Source of the DNA: Rhabdophis nuchalis
Taxonomy: Eukaryota; Chordata; Lepidosauria; Squamata; Natricidae
Direction: 5' to 3'
Assembly (NCBI GenBank): GCA_039707465.1
Contig: CM077644.1
Span: 101,727,875-101,791,874 of the forward strand
Length of the DNA: 64,000 nucleotides
Under the pieces are notes generated by a model. That model was not told where the DNA came from. It ran no database searches and was given only the letters and a program-made list of their open reading frames with translations. The position numbers were made by a program, and so were the translations under genes. Below are positions 36,176 through 47,319 of the stretch, one piece after another. Every line of letters begins with the position of its first letter. Position 1 is the stretch's first letter.

Positions 36176-36362
36176 GCACAAGATTAAAGGCAAAAGGAAA
36201 AGGAGACAGCAGAAGATGAGATGGTTAGATAATGTCATCGATGCAATGAAAATAAATTTGGGCAAACACCAAGAGACAGTGGAGGATAGGGGAGCCTGCT
36301 GTGCTACGATCCATAGGGTCACATACAGTCAGTCATGACTTAGTGAGTGAACAACAATAACA
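36176..36362 (+). mobile_element. BovB (RTE) LINE 3' end
   Basis: The segment encodes the end of the BovB polyprotein (KGKRKRRQQKMRWLDNVID, then GACCATIHRVTYSQS) and the 3' end AGTCATGACTTAGTGAGTGAACAACAATAACA. BovB is shared by squamates and ruminants through horizontal transfer. 5'-truncated, sense to plus. Confidence 0.85.
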
Positions 36363-37350
36363 AGTTTGAAAATGACTCAGAAGATGTTCACTGTCTTTTT
36401 TCAGGCTTCTATGATGCAGATTAAGAAGAAGTACTAATGCGTTTGAACTTTGATATTGTGAATAGCATGGCGGCCAAGAACCAATGACCCATGAAAATAA
36501 ATCAGCCCAGGCTTCTAACTTGGAGCATAAATGACCAGGCTCAAAATAGCTTCATACATTCATACATATGAAGGCCTACTTCTCTAGAGATGGTTCTATT
36601 GCCACAATAGGAGAAAGAAAAGAGAAGAGAGTGATCAGCAGCTAAGTGGATTGACTCAATTACATAGTGATAGGTGCACTGTTAGAAGATCAGAAAGACC
36701 TTGAAATTGGCAGATCAACATGGAGAATATCTATTAGTGAGCCGTCATTAACAGTCAAGGACTTAATGACACATAATCAATCAATATAAGCCTAATGAAT
36801 CAACTTTAATAAATTAATGCAAATCTTAACGTGGAAACCTGAAAAAAATGACCTGATTTAATGAGCAGCAGAGAGATGCTATGATTACACTAGTTCAAAG
36901 TTCCAGTCACTTCTGAATAATTTTCTAAGCATGCACAGTCCTAGTGAGAATAATGAGAATAAAGTGATTGCTTCAGATGCTAATTAGTTCAACAACTACT
37001 ATTTAAAAAATTCAAAATTCTCTGGTTGCTAATTTATGTGGCTAGTACTGCCAAATTTCTACTCATGTTTAAAAACAGCAAAGGAAATATAAGAACTTGC
37101 AACCTTGAGTGTAATGTGTTCTGATGAGGAGGCCATAAAAAAATCAAATCTGCCTGATATCTTTAAACTTGTCCATTATTTAAAAACTGTCAGTTTGCTG
37201 AGGGCATGGTGGTACATTCCAGCCTTATTTAATCACATACTTGTTCAGACATATAAAATATTTTAATATTAATTACTATATCACTCACGTTTAGTCATTG
37301 TATTTTGGCTTCCATCCCTGATAATAAATTGAGACAATAAATTGAGTCTT

Positions 37351-38955
37351 CCTACTTATATTAGTTTTAATCGGCCAACTTTCAATTGTCTTTCCCAAAA
37401 ACGTTATATCCGGAATCAATTTTTTAACAAATTTATTCCAAGTTTTACTCAACCCCTTTAACCAATAACTATTAATTGTCTTTTTTGTTTTTGCTCTATC
37501 TAAAAACCATATAGACCCAAATCTCTTAATATCTTTTAACTCCAGATCTCCCCAATGACCATCTCCACCTTTAAGTATTTTTATCACAGTTCTAATATTA
37601 TACGCCCGATAATAATTAAGTAGATTGGGAATTCCCAATCCACCCTCTTTTTGGTTTTGATACCACAATTTCTTCATTAATCTTGGTCTTTTCCCACCAT
37701 TACAAAATTTATCTAATTTCTTCTGATATTCTTCTATATCTTTCTCTGTCAAATTTAATGGTAGCATCTCAAATAAAAAGTTAAACTTTGGTAATAACAT
37801 CATTTTACACATTGCAATTCTACCAAACCAAGACAACTTTATCTCTTTATATTTATCTATCTTTTTCTCTACTTCCTTCAACATCACCTCATAATTAATT
37901 TTTTTTAAATCTCTAACTTTAAGTGAAAGTGTTATCCCCAAGTATTTCAATGTATTCTTAGCTCTTATCCCAAATTGTTCTTGCATACTCTCCCACTCCT
38001 TACCATCTTTATTCATTAATAATTCAGATTTTGACCAATTTACCTTTAAACCTGTCATTTCTTCAAATTCTATCAAATGTTTATTTATCCTCTTTAAATC
38101 TCTCTCTATATCTTTCAAAATAATCAAAGTGTCATCCGCATACAAATTTATCTTATATCCCTTGTAACCTTCCAACTCTTCGTCTGCTTCTATCAATTTA
38201 ATCAAAACTTCCATAACTAACAAAAATAATGTTGGAGACAAGGGACATCCTTGTCTCGTGCCTGCTTCCAATTTAATCTCTTCCGTCATTGTTCCATTCA
38301 CCTTTACCTTTGCACTACTTTTTTGATACAGTTTTGAAATAACATGTATAAATTTATTACCAAAGCCTAATGCCTCGATAATTACTTTTATAGTATCCCA
38401 TTGTACAGAATCAAAAGCTTTAAAAATATCTAACGATATTATACCTAATTCATCTCCATTATTCTCTGCTACATCTATAATATTCAATACTCTTCTAATT
38501 ATATCACTCATATATCTACCTTTAACAAACCCTACTTGGTTATAACTTATATATTTGTCTATAAAACTATTTAATCTATTACTTATAATAGCTGTAAATA
38601 TTTTAGCATCTTGGTTGATTAAAGAAATAGGTCGATAGGACTCGATCCTCTCAAGATCTTTATCCGGTTTAGGAATTATAGATATTACTGTCTTATTCCA
38701 TGACATCGGGACTTCTCCACCATGTAAAATTCCATTGAATAATTTTTGCAGTTTTGGTACTATTAGTTCCTTGAAATCTTTATAAAATTCAGCAGGTAAT
38801 CCATCTTCTCCTGGGGTCTTCCCTAATTTTAACTCTTGTATTATTTCGTTGATTTCCTCCTGTGTTATATCTCTTTCCATCAAGTCTTTGTATGTTTGAT
38901 CTATTTTCATACCATATTTTCCAAGATGATTCTTCAATTTTTCTAAATCAATTGA
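37351..38955 (-). CDS. L1 ORF2 reverse transcriptase part (inverted segment)
   Basis: Open for about 530 codons on the minus strand. It contains the L1 motifs TPGEDGLPAEFYK, SYRPISLINQDAKIFT, ISLDIFKAFDSVQW (motif A), GTRQGCPLSPTLF (motif B) and LYADDTLI (motif C), then the thumb-like region. The frame reads on through the 5' target duplication into flanking intron to a chance stop at 37291, so the last ~20 codons are host sequence. No initiation codon of its own. Confidence 0.9.
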
Positions 38956-38989
38956 TTTCTTTGAGGATGAAAATATAGGAAATATAGTA

Positions 38990-39877
38990 GATTGGTTAAG
39001 AGCTTTAGGAACTGAAAGTAGGAAGAAAAAAGTAATTCAAAAATTGGAGTTAAATTGGTTTGAAAAAATACAGGTAGAAAATTGGACTATGAAAGTAAGG
39101 GGAATATGTAACATAGATAGAAGTAAAACTAAATTTGAAAGTTTAGTATCTCAAATTATTAAAGATGAAACTGGGTTAAAAGGACTCGTCAGTAAGATAT
39201 ACAAGATTATAAACTTTGATGGAAATACACAAATGGTAATGAAAAGGAATTGGGAGGAAGATCTAAAGATTAAAATATTGGATTTGGATTGGAACGAGAA
39301 TTGGAAGAGTCGGATTATGAGGACTTTATCTATAAGGATTAAAGAACATAATTTTAAGGTTGTTTGGAAATGGTACTGGACCCCACTAAGATTATCACTG
39401 ATAGATAAAAAAATGAGTGACAAATGTTGGAGATGTAATACGGAATTGGGAACTTATGAGCATATGTGGTATAAATGTGTGAAAATTAAAAAGTTTTGGC
39501 AGCAATTAGAAAGAACGATGTGTGAAATGATGAAAAGAATAATAATATTGAGACCAGAAACTATATTGTTATTGATAATTAATGAACCAGAGTTAACAAA
39601 ACATGAGAAAGAACTGATTAGAATTATGATTATAATGGGTAGAATTGTAATAGCAAGATATTGGAAAATAGAGGTAAATATTAAAATAGAAGAATGGTAC
39701 TGTGAAATGTGGAAATTAGCCTTAAATGATAAAATGACGTGTGATATTAAATTTAGAGAGGGGGTTTATAAAAACGATATCTTTTGGAAGACTTGGAAGC
39801 CATTTGTGGACTATGCACTTGGAACTTTGGACGTCTCGACGCCTGTACCGAGGGAACGTGGATTTTGGAGATCCTAA
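38990..39877 (+). CDS. L1 ORF2 C-terminal part (direct segment)
   Basis: Open frame of about 290 codons ending in a natural stop at 39877. It contains the C-terminal cysteine-rich motif CWRCNTELGTYEHMWYKC, corresponding to the Cys-rich ORF2 tail of L1. Joined head to tail after flipping the left segment, the two parts would be nearly contiguous. Both being free of stops suggests a fairly recent insertion. Confidence 0.88.
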   Translation, partial: DWLRALGTESRKKKVIQKLELNWFEKIQVENWTMKVRGICNIDRSKTKFESLVSQIIKDETGLKGLVSKIYKIINFDGNTQMVMKRNWEEDLKIKILDLDWNENWKSRIMRTLSIRIKEHNFKVVWKWYWTPLRLSLIDKKMSDKCWRCNTELGTYEHMWYKCVKIKKFWQQLERTMCEMMKRIIILRPETILLLIINEPELTKHEKELIRIMIIMGRIVIARYWKIEVNIKIEEWYCEMWKLALNDKMTCDIKFREGVYKNDIFWKTWKPFVDYALGTLDVSTPVPRERGFWRS

Positions 39878-40148
39878 AGATAATAGATGATACTTGAAAC
39901 CAACTCTTCCTTTTGTTTTGTACAGCACTGGGTGATATATTGTAAAACAGTATAAAAATTTCAATAAAAAAATAAAAATAAAATAAATTGAGTCTTACAG
40001 AAGTCTGTAAAAACCGACTTCTTCGTAAGTAAATTATGTGAAATTTTACTTGATTAATGAGGCTAATCATAAAGGTGTTGATTTTAATTGACCAAACTTT
40101 AAAAAGCAATTTTTTTCCAGAACTATTAGTGTATGCATTTAATCTTAC

Positions 40149-40285
40149 TTCGTTTCTTCTTTCTTATGCTCCATCTCTGCTTCCAATTGCTGCTTTCGAA
40201 GTAACGTTTCTCTCTCTCTTCTCAATCGCTTCTCCAATAATGCTGCCCGTTTCACGGCCATGTCATTTTCTGGTTTTTGATCATC
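40149..40285 (-). CDS. CAMSAP2: CAMSAP2 exon (first half of coiled coil 2)
   Basis: 137 bp: DDQKPENDMAVKRAALLEKR through HKKEET(K). Highly charged heptad sequence. Acceptor TTACTAG at 40286, donor CGAA|GTAAGA at 40148. It starts in phase 0 after the FFFK of the large exon. Confidence 0.95.
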
Positions 40286-40681
40286 CTAGTAACAATAAAT
40301 AACTTTTATTTGCAGGGCAACATATTGACCTCATATAATTCCTATACCACTTCCCCAATTGTGCTAGAAAATTTGAAATGAAAACTGCCCTGTTCCCATC
40401 TTATTTTGCCTACAAAATGTTCGAAATAAGGTGCATTAAACAAACATAATGCTTTTTTCTTCTTGCCCCTTTAAACGTCGTTATCTGGAAGAGTGCTCAT
40501 AATCTTAAGAAAAGTTCCACGTAGTATCAGCAGACAGTATTAGTATGAACATAGCTGGAAACCCTAACCATCAAAGAAACAAAATCCCTGATATTTTAGA
40601 ACTAATCTATTCTAAAATCCTTGTTTTTCCCAAACATTCTAAATGTAATATGATCTTTGAAAAATACTATAAAGAGTAATA

Positions 40682-41087
40682 CAGGTAGTCGTCAACTTAC
40701 AATCATTTGTTTAGTAACTGTTTGAAGTTACAATGGTACTGAAAGAAGTGACTTATGACTGATTTTCACACTTACGACTGTTGTAGCATCCCCATAGTCA
40801 TGCAATCAAAATTCAATCAATTGGCAACTGGCATGTATTTATGATATTTACACTATCTCAGGAACATGTGAACACTATTTGTAACCTTTCTAGGTGGCAT
40901 CTGACAAGCAAAGTCAATGGGGGGAAGTCAGATTCATTTAACAACCTTATGATTCAGTTAACAACTTCAGTGATTCGCTTAACAATTGTGTCAAAAAGAT
41001 CGTAAAATGAGGCACAACTCACTTAACTGTCTTGCTTAGCAACAGATATTTGGGGCTTTGCTGTGGTTGTAAGTTGAGGACTACCTG
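40682..41087. mobile_element. Tigger-like palindromic MITE
   Basis: TA-flanked (40680-40681 and 41088-41089), ends CAGGTAGTCGTCAACTTAC and GTAAGTTGAGGACTACCTG. The halves share inverted words such as AGTGACTTATGAC and related. No transposase. It ends 107 bp from the large CAMSAP2 exon. Confidence 0.85.
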
Positions 41088-41194
41088 TAATGAGTGAAAA
41101 ATATTCAAAATATTCATTTTCCCCCCACATTACCATTATTTGATGCACTACAACTCAATTGTCCAAACAGATTGTGATCTATCCACTCACTTAC

Positions 41195-43373
41195 CTTAAA
41201 GAAGAATCCACAGCATACTTTCTGGTCATCCTCTGCTTGTTCTTTGTCACTTTCACCGTCTGATTTGTCAATCGAGTCTTCAAACTTTTCTGGTGGCTTC
41301 AAATCTGTGAGAGAAACTTCTATGAGGCTAACAGTTTTAGATGCAGGTGGGGGCAACACTGGTGGATTCAAAGGCTCTTCATTTGGAGTAAGGCAGACAA
41401 TTTCTGTAACAGGCTGTGACAATACTTCAGATACCATGGATTCCAGAGGTCTGATTTGTTCTTCTGATTTTTCTTCAGTCTCTTGCTTCTCGCTATCCTT
41501 TTCACCTGCTTCTTCCTTGTCAGCAGCTTCTTCAGTTGCGTTTTTTACCTCAGTTGGCTTCCGTTCACCATCATCCCCAAAACAAACAAAAGATCTAGTC
41601 TGAACCTGGCTTGGAGAAAATCTTCTCAACCGTGGAAGGCTATCCACAGACCGTGGGGCAGTCAAAGTGCGATTCAAAGGTGTAATTTTCAGTTCATTTG
41701 GCCTTGGAGTCCTTTGTATTTTACATGGGAGAGATGAATTCTTCCTAGAAGTAGACTGTGGGGATTGGTGGGAAGGCCGATTTGTTTCTACTGATAATGG
41801 GACAACGGGAGATGATGATCCACTAAGCTTCGCTAAAGGTTTCAATTCCCGAATTTGTTTTTGAGGAGAAGGTTGAGGAGGTGAAATAACCCAAGCTTGC
41901 TGTTCCCTCATCTGCAGTAGCATCTCCTGCTGAAGTGACAGGCGTTGCATTTCCTGTTGCAGGAAATGTAGGGAAGAGTTGAGCTTCTCGATGGATTTTG
42001 TATATTCTAAAAGGTCACCTTCATTTAAATTCTCTTCTGAAGGACTTACCAAATTAGACTGCTTCTCAGCATCAGCTGGGGTGTTTGGGGGCTTTAGCCA
42101 CGTCACTGAGGGAGTTTCAGTGCTTACTTTCAGGGCCTCAGAAGTCTTGTTCAGTTGTTCACCTGGCTTTTGGTTTTCTTTTTCTTTCACTTCATTGTTG
42201 TCAGTGAACACTTTCTCACCCTCTGCCCCAGCTGCTTCTTCCCGAAGTGGTGAAATCCCATCGCTTTTCTTTTTCACAACATTAAGGAATGCTGTCCTTC
42301 CCATTTTTTGTCTCTGCTTTGTGAACGCTGCTTCAACCTTCTTCTTCTGGGCTTCAATCGCTCGCCTCTTCTCTTCCAGTTTCATCTTTAGTTGCACCAT
42401 TTCAGAAGCCAGCAGCTGTGTGGTGTTCCTTCCCTGAGGGAGAGGGGATTCCTCTGGGATTTGAGCCCAAGAAACAACGTGTGGAATGTTCATCTCGGAA
42501 CCTTCGGGGGTGGTTTTCTGAGAACTGCTTCCACTGCTTCTGCTGTCGGTATGATTCATCTTTTTAAATTTCTGCTCTGCAAAGCTGGTCATTCTGACTC
42601 CTGAGCTTGAAGATGGACTACTGCCAGCTTGAGATTTAGTACTTATTGAGCTTGGACAAGGACTCAATTGCTCCTTATGGTTGATGCCTCTGCTGTCAGA
42701 TTCATGCAGAAAGCGAGACGATTCTTCCAGATCAGAATCCAGGCTGACTGTATAATCCCTTAAAGTAGAATCTTCATCCAGAGTCTCTGGAATGTCTGAA
42801 GGGACATGTATCCCAGTGTCTACTTCTGTGTTATCAGTAACAGGACTGAGGGCACCTTTTGTATCTGCGATAATATCAGGGCTACTTTGATTCGGTGTTA
42901 TGTTTGAGTTTAGGATGCTCATCTCTTTGTTGTGAAGGAAAAACCCATTTGTAAATTGTGCTGGTGGAATAATGTTTGCAGATTTCTCACTATCATGGAT
43001 AATCTGCAAAGCCTGTTCAATGCTTGGTGTCTCTATTTGATTCCCGAATTCATCAGTAGTTACCAACCTGTTTTGCAATGCTCCATTTGGTAGGGTGTAC
43101 GTGTTAGCCTGGTTGGCATTTCTTTGATTGCTCTCTGCTTCTAGATCACTGCAAAGTTCTTCATCCTTTTCTATTTCAGAATCTTCACTGTCCTCTTCAT
43201 CATTCAGAGGCTTGAAAGATATATTCCTTTTGACGTGTCTGGGCATATGGTTGGCATTCTGTACAAGGCCTTCATTACTAATAGATCTCGTAATTCCTCT
43301 GTTTGGAGGTGTTACATGGAGGCTGTCTTCTTTATCAAAAGAAATGTCAAATGAAACCCCATGGACTGAAGAC
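41195..43373 (-). CDS. CAMSAP2: CAMSAP2 large central exon
   Basis: 2179 bp, residues 116-842 of the part encoded here. It begins (R)SSVHGVSFDISFDKEDS and ends EDDQKVCCGFFFK. Visible parts: acidic stretch near the start, GALQNR..FGNQIETPSIE.ALQIIHD, Ser-rich region, a charged helix EEKRRAIEAQKKK (residues 434-484), coiled coil IEKLNSSLHFLQQEMQRLS (575-608), PPQPSPQKQIR, and RRFSPSQVQTRSFVCFGDDG (696-719), the region linked to microtubule binding. Acceptor CTTTTTAG at 43374, donor TTTAAG|GTAAGT at 41194. A downstream in-frame extension to 41114 is intron. Confidence 0.97.
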
Positions 43374-43656
43374 CTAAAAAGGATTTTAAAATTAAGAAAG
43401 TCTTAGAACAACCAATATTTAAGTTTAAATATTGCAACAAGTTGGAATTAAAGAATAACATTCTTTATGCTATCTTCAAACTAACACAGCAAGCTATAAT
43501 CTTAACCCCATATTCAAGATATGACTATTAAATGTCACTGAAGATAAGCAATGATTTATCTGCAAGGATGATTAAAATATGACACCTGGAAAATTATTAA
43601 AGAATAACCTAATTCATAATATAAGTCAATTAATCCACAACAGGCAAAGATCTTAC

Positions 43657-43726
43657 CTTTTTTCTTTGGGCCATGTCCCTACATATCCATCCATGTAGGA
43701 CATAGATGTTGATCTTTTAATGCCAC
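43657..43726 (-). CDS. CAMSAP2: CAMSAP2 small exon
   Basis: 70 bp: (G)GIKRSTSMSYMDGYVGTWPKEK(R). Acceptor TTTAAATAG at 43727, donor AAAAAG|GTAAGA at 43656. The SMSY.DG..GTWPKEKR wording is diagnostic for CAMSAP2. Confidence 0.95.
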
Positions 43727-44476
43727 CTATTTAAATTCAATACAGAATGCTATATAAGAATAATTCTTTGGAAAGTTTAAAAACAATATAAACAAAAAGC
43801 AACAACTGAATTGGCTTAAGAAGTTGGAATGGATTTTTGCCACTGGTTTATAAAGCAGGCTACATAAATTAAATATGCATTTATAATACTGCAGTCCTAG
43901 GTCAGGGACAAAGAAAGGGTGATACATGCAGCTTGGCAAAACATCTGATGAGAACTGCAAAGTTGTTTGGATTACCCAACCTTGTCTTTCCATTCACCCT
44001 ACTAAGAGGCTTCAGGGTCTGTCTATGCCCTTTAAAAAAATAAACCCTGTAATGATTTTTTAGAAAGCTATCATCTTTCTACAGTGTGTGTGTATGTGTG
44101 TGTATATGTTCCAGAAGAATCCAACTCCAATTGAAAACTCCAAGACAGAAATTTTCTCAAAGTTCCATTTTATTAGATCAGGTATATTGGCACATCTGGG
44201 AAAACCTGAATCTGAGAATTCCCTAAGTAAATTGGAAGTCCAAATCCAACCCCTGCACCCATCAGTCCATCACATGGTCCCCAATCCCCATCCGTCCCAA
44301 CTTCAGACATCACTTCAACCACTCCTCCTCCAGGTGCAAGAATACTATGACCTTGACTGAAAAGAAGAATGCTATTATGTCTAACTATATTCCCTCTACT
44401 AAATCCCCCTTCCAAATTTCTCAAGCCCAAGAATGTGGCAGCATGGACGCTTCTGGTGTTAATATGGCTTCCAAAA

Positions 44477-44565
<89 letters not shown>

Positions 44566-44624
44566 ATCCATCCATCCATCCATCCATCCATCCATCCATC
44601 CATCCATCCATCCATCCATCCATC
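44477..44624. repeat. Compound (ATCT)n-(CATC)n microsatellite
   Basis: About 22 uninterrupted ATCT units (to about 44565) then about 15 CATC units. Perfect and long, so likely polymorphic. The reverse complement of the first part is a GATA-type repeat, abundant in snakes. Confidence 0.95.
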
Positions 44625-45077
44625 GGAATTAGGGTAATGATTTAAAATATAGGACCTGAACTAATAAACGAAATTAAAGGTAAAAGTAAAAAAAACAAAA
44701 AAAGGGCTCAATGACTAAAAATTCCAATCTCCATTATGGTCATAGCTCAAGGAGCTTCTTTTCTAAGCTCATTATTTCTTTCTTTTTCTCTTAAGACTTC
44801 AGAAAGAAAAGGGAACTGAGACCAGATCTTAATTTCTTTATTGGTTTGGGCTATGTATCATTATTCTATTTGAGAAAGATGGGGAAAATGCTGGTTCTGA
44901 AACAAGCATAATCCTTGATGGGAATTAGGATCACCATATGTTCAGAAGCAGCTGATAAATGCTTTTGTGTTGATGCAGGTTCATTATTCTCAGAAAATAA
45001 ATTCAAATGAGGGAAGTCCAAATGAAATTGCTATTCCATTGGCTTTTGGAGCAAAATCCCTCAACATATAGGTTGTA

Positions 45078-45448
45078 CAGATAGTCCTTGATCTATGACC
45101 ACAAATGAGCCCACTGCTAAGCAAGACAGTTGTTAAGTGAGTTTTGTCTCATTTTACGACCTTTCTAGCCACACTTAGTTGAATAACTTGTTAACACTGT
45201 TGTTAAGCTAGTAACACAGTCGTTAAGTGAATCTGATTTACCCATTGACTTTGTTTGTCAGATGGTGGCAAAAGATGATCACATGGCCCAGGACACTGCA
45301 ACCGTCATAAATATGAGTCAGTTGCCAAACATCCAAAAGTTGATCATGTAACCATGGGGATGCTGCAATGGTGATAATTTGCTTTTTTCAGTACTGCTGC
45401 AACTTTGAACGGCCACTAAACAAATGGTTGTAAATTGAGGACTACCTC
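45078..45448. mobile_element. Tigger-like palindromic MITE
   Basis: TA-flanked element with ends CAGATAGTCCTTGAT and GTAAATTGAGGACTACCTC. Opposite orientation to the copy at 46880-47274. Interior words AAGTGAATCTGATTTACC and GATCATGTAACCATGGGG identify the family. Confidence 0.82.
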
Positions 45449-46196
45449 TAGTAGCACTTACATAATGAAAACATAACTATATAGAATTTAATTCTCAGTC
45501 ACCTTAAATTATATAAAAACTATTCTGCATCTCTTATTGCTCCTATTCAAATTATAAACAAATTATGTTTATACATTCCTTCCCAATTTAAAAATGTACA
45601 AAATAAAATTAAGTACTTAAGCAAAGTATTATACCTTCAACAAAGCGAATAGCTCTATAGAATAATTCTATCAATGGTGTTTGTTTATTCCCAAAATATA
45701 CAAAGTGATCCCACTCAAAGTGTGATGAACCTATTCCTGCTGTCCCTACATTATTATGGTGCTAATAAATGTCAGTTATCAAAAGCTGGGATAGTTACAT
45801 CACTTCCTATTCACAGAAAGCAACTTTCTCTTGAGGGGCTAAATAAGAGTCACTATATGATTACAGGCTTTGTTTTCCCCCAGAATCCACAACCGAATGA
45901 AGAGTGATCATACATAGAAGCATTCTCCACTAGATGACTGCACTCGAAACACAGATGTGTAGGGCTGGGGGTGTTGTCATTTTCAATAATGATTTAAATG
46001 GTCTAGAATTGCATACTGAACTGGGTATCACACTAGGATACCCGAAAAAGCAGATTCTACTTTAGCCATAAAATTATTGGAATAACACTGGGCCAGTTAA
46101 GGCCTATAACCTAACATTTGGCAGATAACTGAGAGTGGTCGAGAGAAGGTCATCTGTGCACACACACACACACCCTTTTTTAAAAAGGAAAATAAA

Positions 46197-46855
46197 TCTA
46201 TATAAATAAAAATGTAACAAGAGTTTGTTCAAAACTGCTAATCTCCAAAAGTACTGCACCGATCGCTTCCAAATTTTCACACAATGTTCCTTTCAAATAT
46301 GGCACCAATGATATATATAGATTGTGTAGATGTCACACCTGTGCCAGGTACACGCAACAGAAATGTAAAAAATTGTAAAAAAGGGAGGTAGATGGATACA
46401 GAGAGAGCAGTGGGCCACAGGTATTATGTCATCCTTTATGACATAAAATACTCTGTCTATAAGATTCAAGGAGAAATACAGTAGGTAGGTAGGTAGGCAG
46501 CTATAGGGATAGAGAGAGAGAAATGTGGTAGGTAGGTAGGTAGAGGGAGAGAGGGAGAGGGAGAAATACAGTAGGTAGGTAGGTAGGCAGCTATAGGGAT
46601 AGAGAGAGAGAAATGCAGTAGGTAGGTAGGTAGGTAGGTAGGTAGAGGGAGAGAGAGAGAGGGAGAAATACAGTAGGTAGGTAGGTAGGTAGGTGGAGGG
46701 AGAGAGAGAGAGGGAGAAATACAGTAGGTAGGTAGGTTGGGGGTTATACGGTGATTGTGTGTACGTGTTTGTGTGTGCAGGCATAGATCTACACACAGAT
46801 TGGTTGGCCATTTAACCAGACTGGGCCACAGCAACGCGTGGTTGGGAATGGCTAG
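46197..46855 (+). mobile_element. Non-autonomous Helitron with minisatellite (second copy)
   Basis: TC start (TCTATATAAATAAAA) after A, CTAG end before T, terminal hairpin GGCCAC/GTGGTT ahead of CTAG. Closely matches both ends of the 3455-5036 element. The internal GGTA array (46476-46740) is about one third the length of that in copy 1. It sits in a CAMSAP2 intron. Confidence 0.8.
46476..46740. repeat. GGTA-rich minisatellite inside Helitron 2
   Basis: Five or so units pairing GTAGGTAGGTAGG with GGGAGAGAGAGAGAAATACA-type purine segments. Homologous to 4186-4928. Minus-strand open frames across it are spurious. Confidence 0.8.
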
Positions 46856-46879
46856 TAAAAAATAAAAAGAATTTTAATA

Positions 46880-47274
46880 CAGATAGTCCTTGACTCACTA
46901 CAGTTCATTTAGTGACTGTTCAAAGTTAACAACAGCAATGAAAAGAGTGACTTATGAGCGTTTTTCACACTCATGACCGTTGCAGCATTGCCCATGGCCA
47001 TGTGATCAAAATTGAGATGCTTGGCAACTGGTTCATATTTATGAAGTCTTCAGTGCCCTGCGGTGACGAGATCATTTTCTGCAACCTTCTGACAAGCAAA
47101 GTCAATGGGGAAGCCAGATTCACTTAACAACCGTATTACTAACCTAACACCTGCAGTGATTCACTTAACAACTATGGCAAAAAAGATCGCAAAATGTGGC
47201 AAAATTCACTTAAATGTTTCACTGAGCAACGGAAAATTTGGGGTCACTTGTGTTTGTATGTCGAGGACTGCCTG
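46880..47274. mobile_element. Tigger-like palindromic MITE
   Basis: TA-flanked, ends CAGATAGTCCTTGACTCAC and GTCGAGGACTGCCTG. It lies directly between the Helitron and the HAL1-like element. Confidence 0.82.
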
Positions 47275-47319
47275 TAATTCTAAGTCATGCGTTGCAGTGC
47301 TTCATGAAGATTACTTGTG

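Larger units (their letters stand above)
37351..39981 (+). mobile_element. L1 LINE with 5' inversion (twin priming)
   Basis: Left part (37351 to about 38955) reads L1 ORF2 on the minus strand; right part (about 38956-39981) continues the same ORF2 on the plus strand to its stop, a short 3' UTR and an A-rich tail (39962-39981). An exact 15-bp target duplication AATAAATTGAGTCTT flanks the whole (37336-37350 and 39982-39996). This is the outcome of twin priming. The endonuclease region is absent. Insertion is in the CAMSAP2 intron between 34815 and 40148, antisense to the gene. Confidence 0.93.

Noticed and set aside
37291..37350. Last residues of the L1 minus-strand frame
   Set aside because: Lie outside the L1, in the target duplication and host intron; open by chance.
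41114..41194. C-terminal 26 residues of the long CAMSAP2 frame
   Set aside because: Follows a good splice donor (AAG|GTAAGT); the known protein continues with DDQK in the next exon. Read-through into intron.
44477..44624. CRISPR-like array
   Set aside because: Tetranucleotide microsatellite without spacers; the genome is vertebrate.
46293..46834. Two overlapping minus-strand frames (172 and 122 codons)
   Set aside because: Same minisatellite in Helitron 2.
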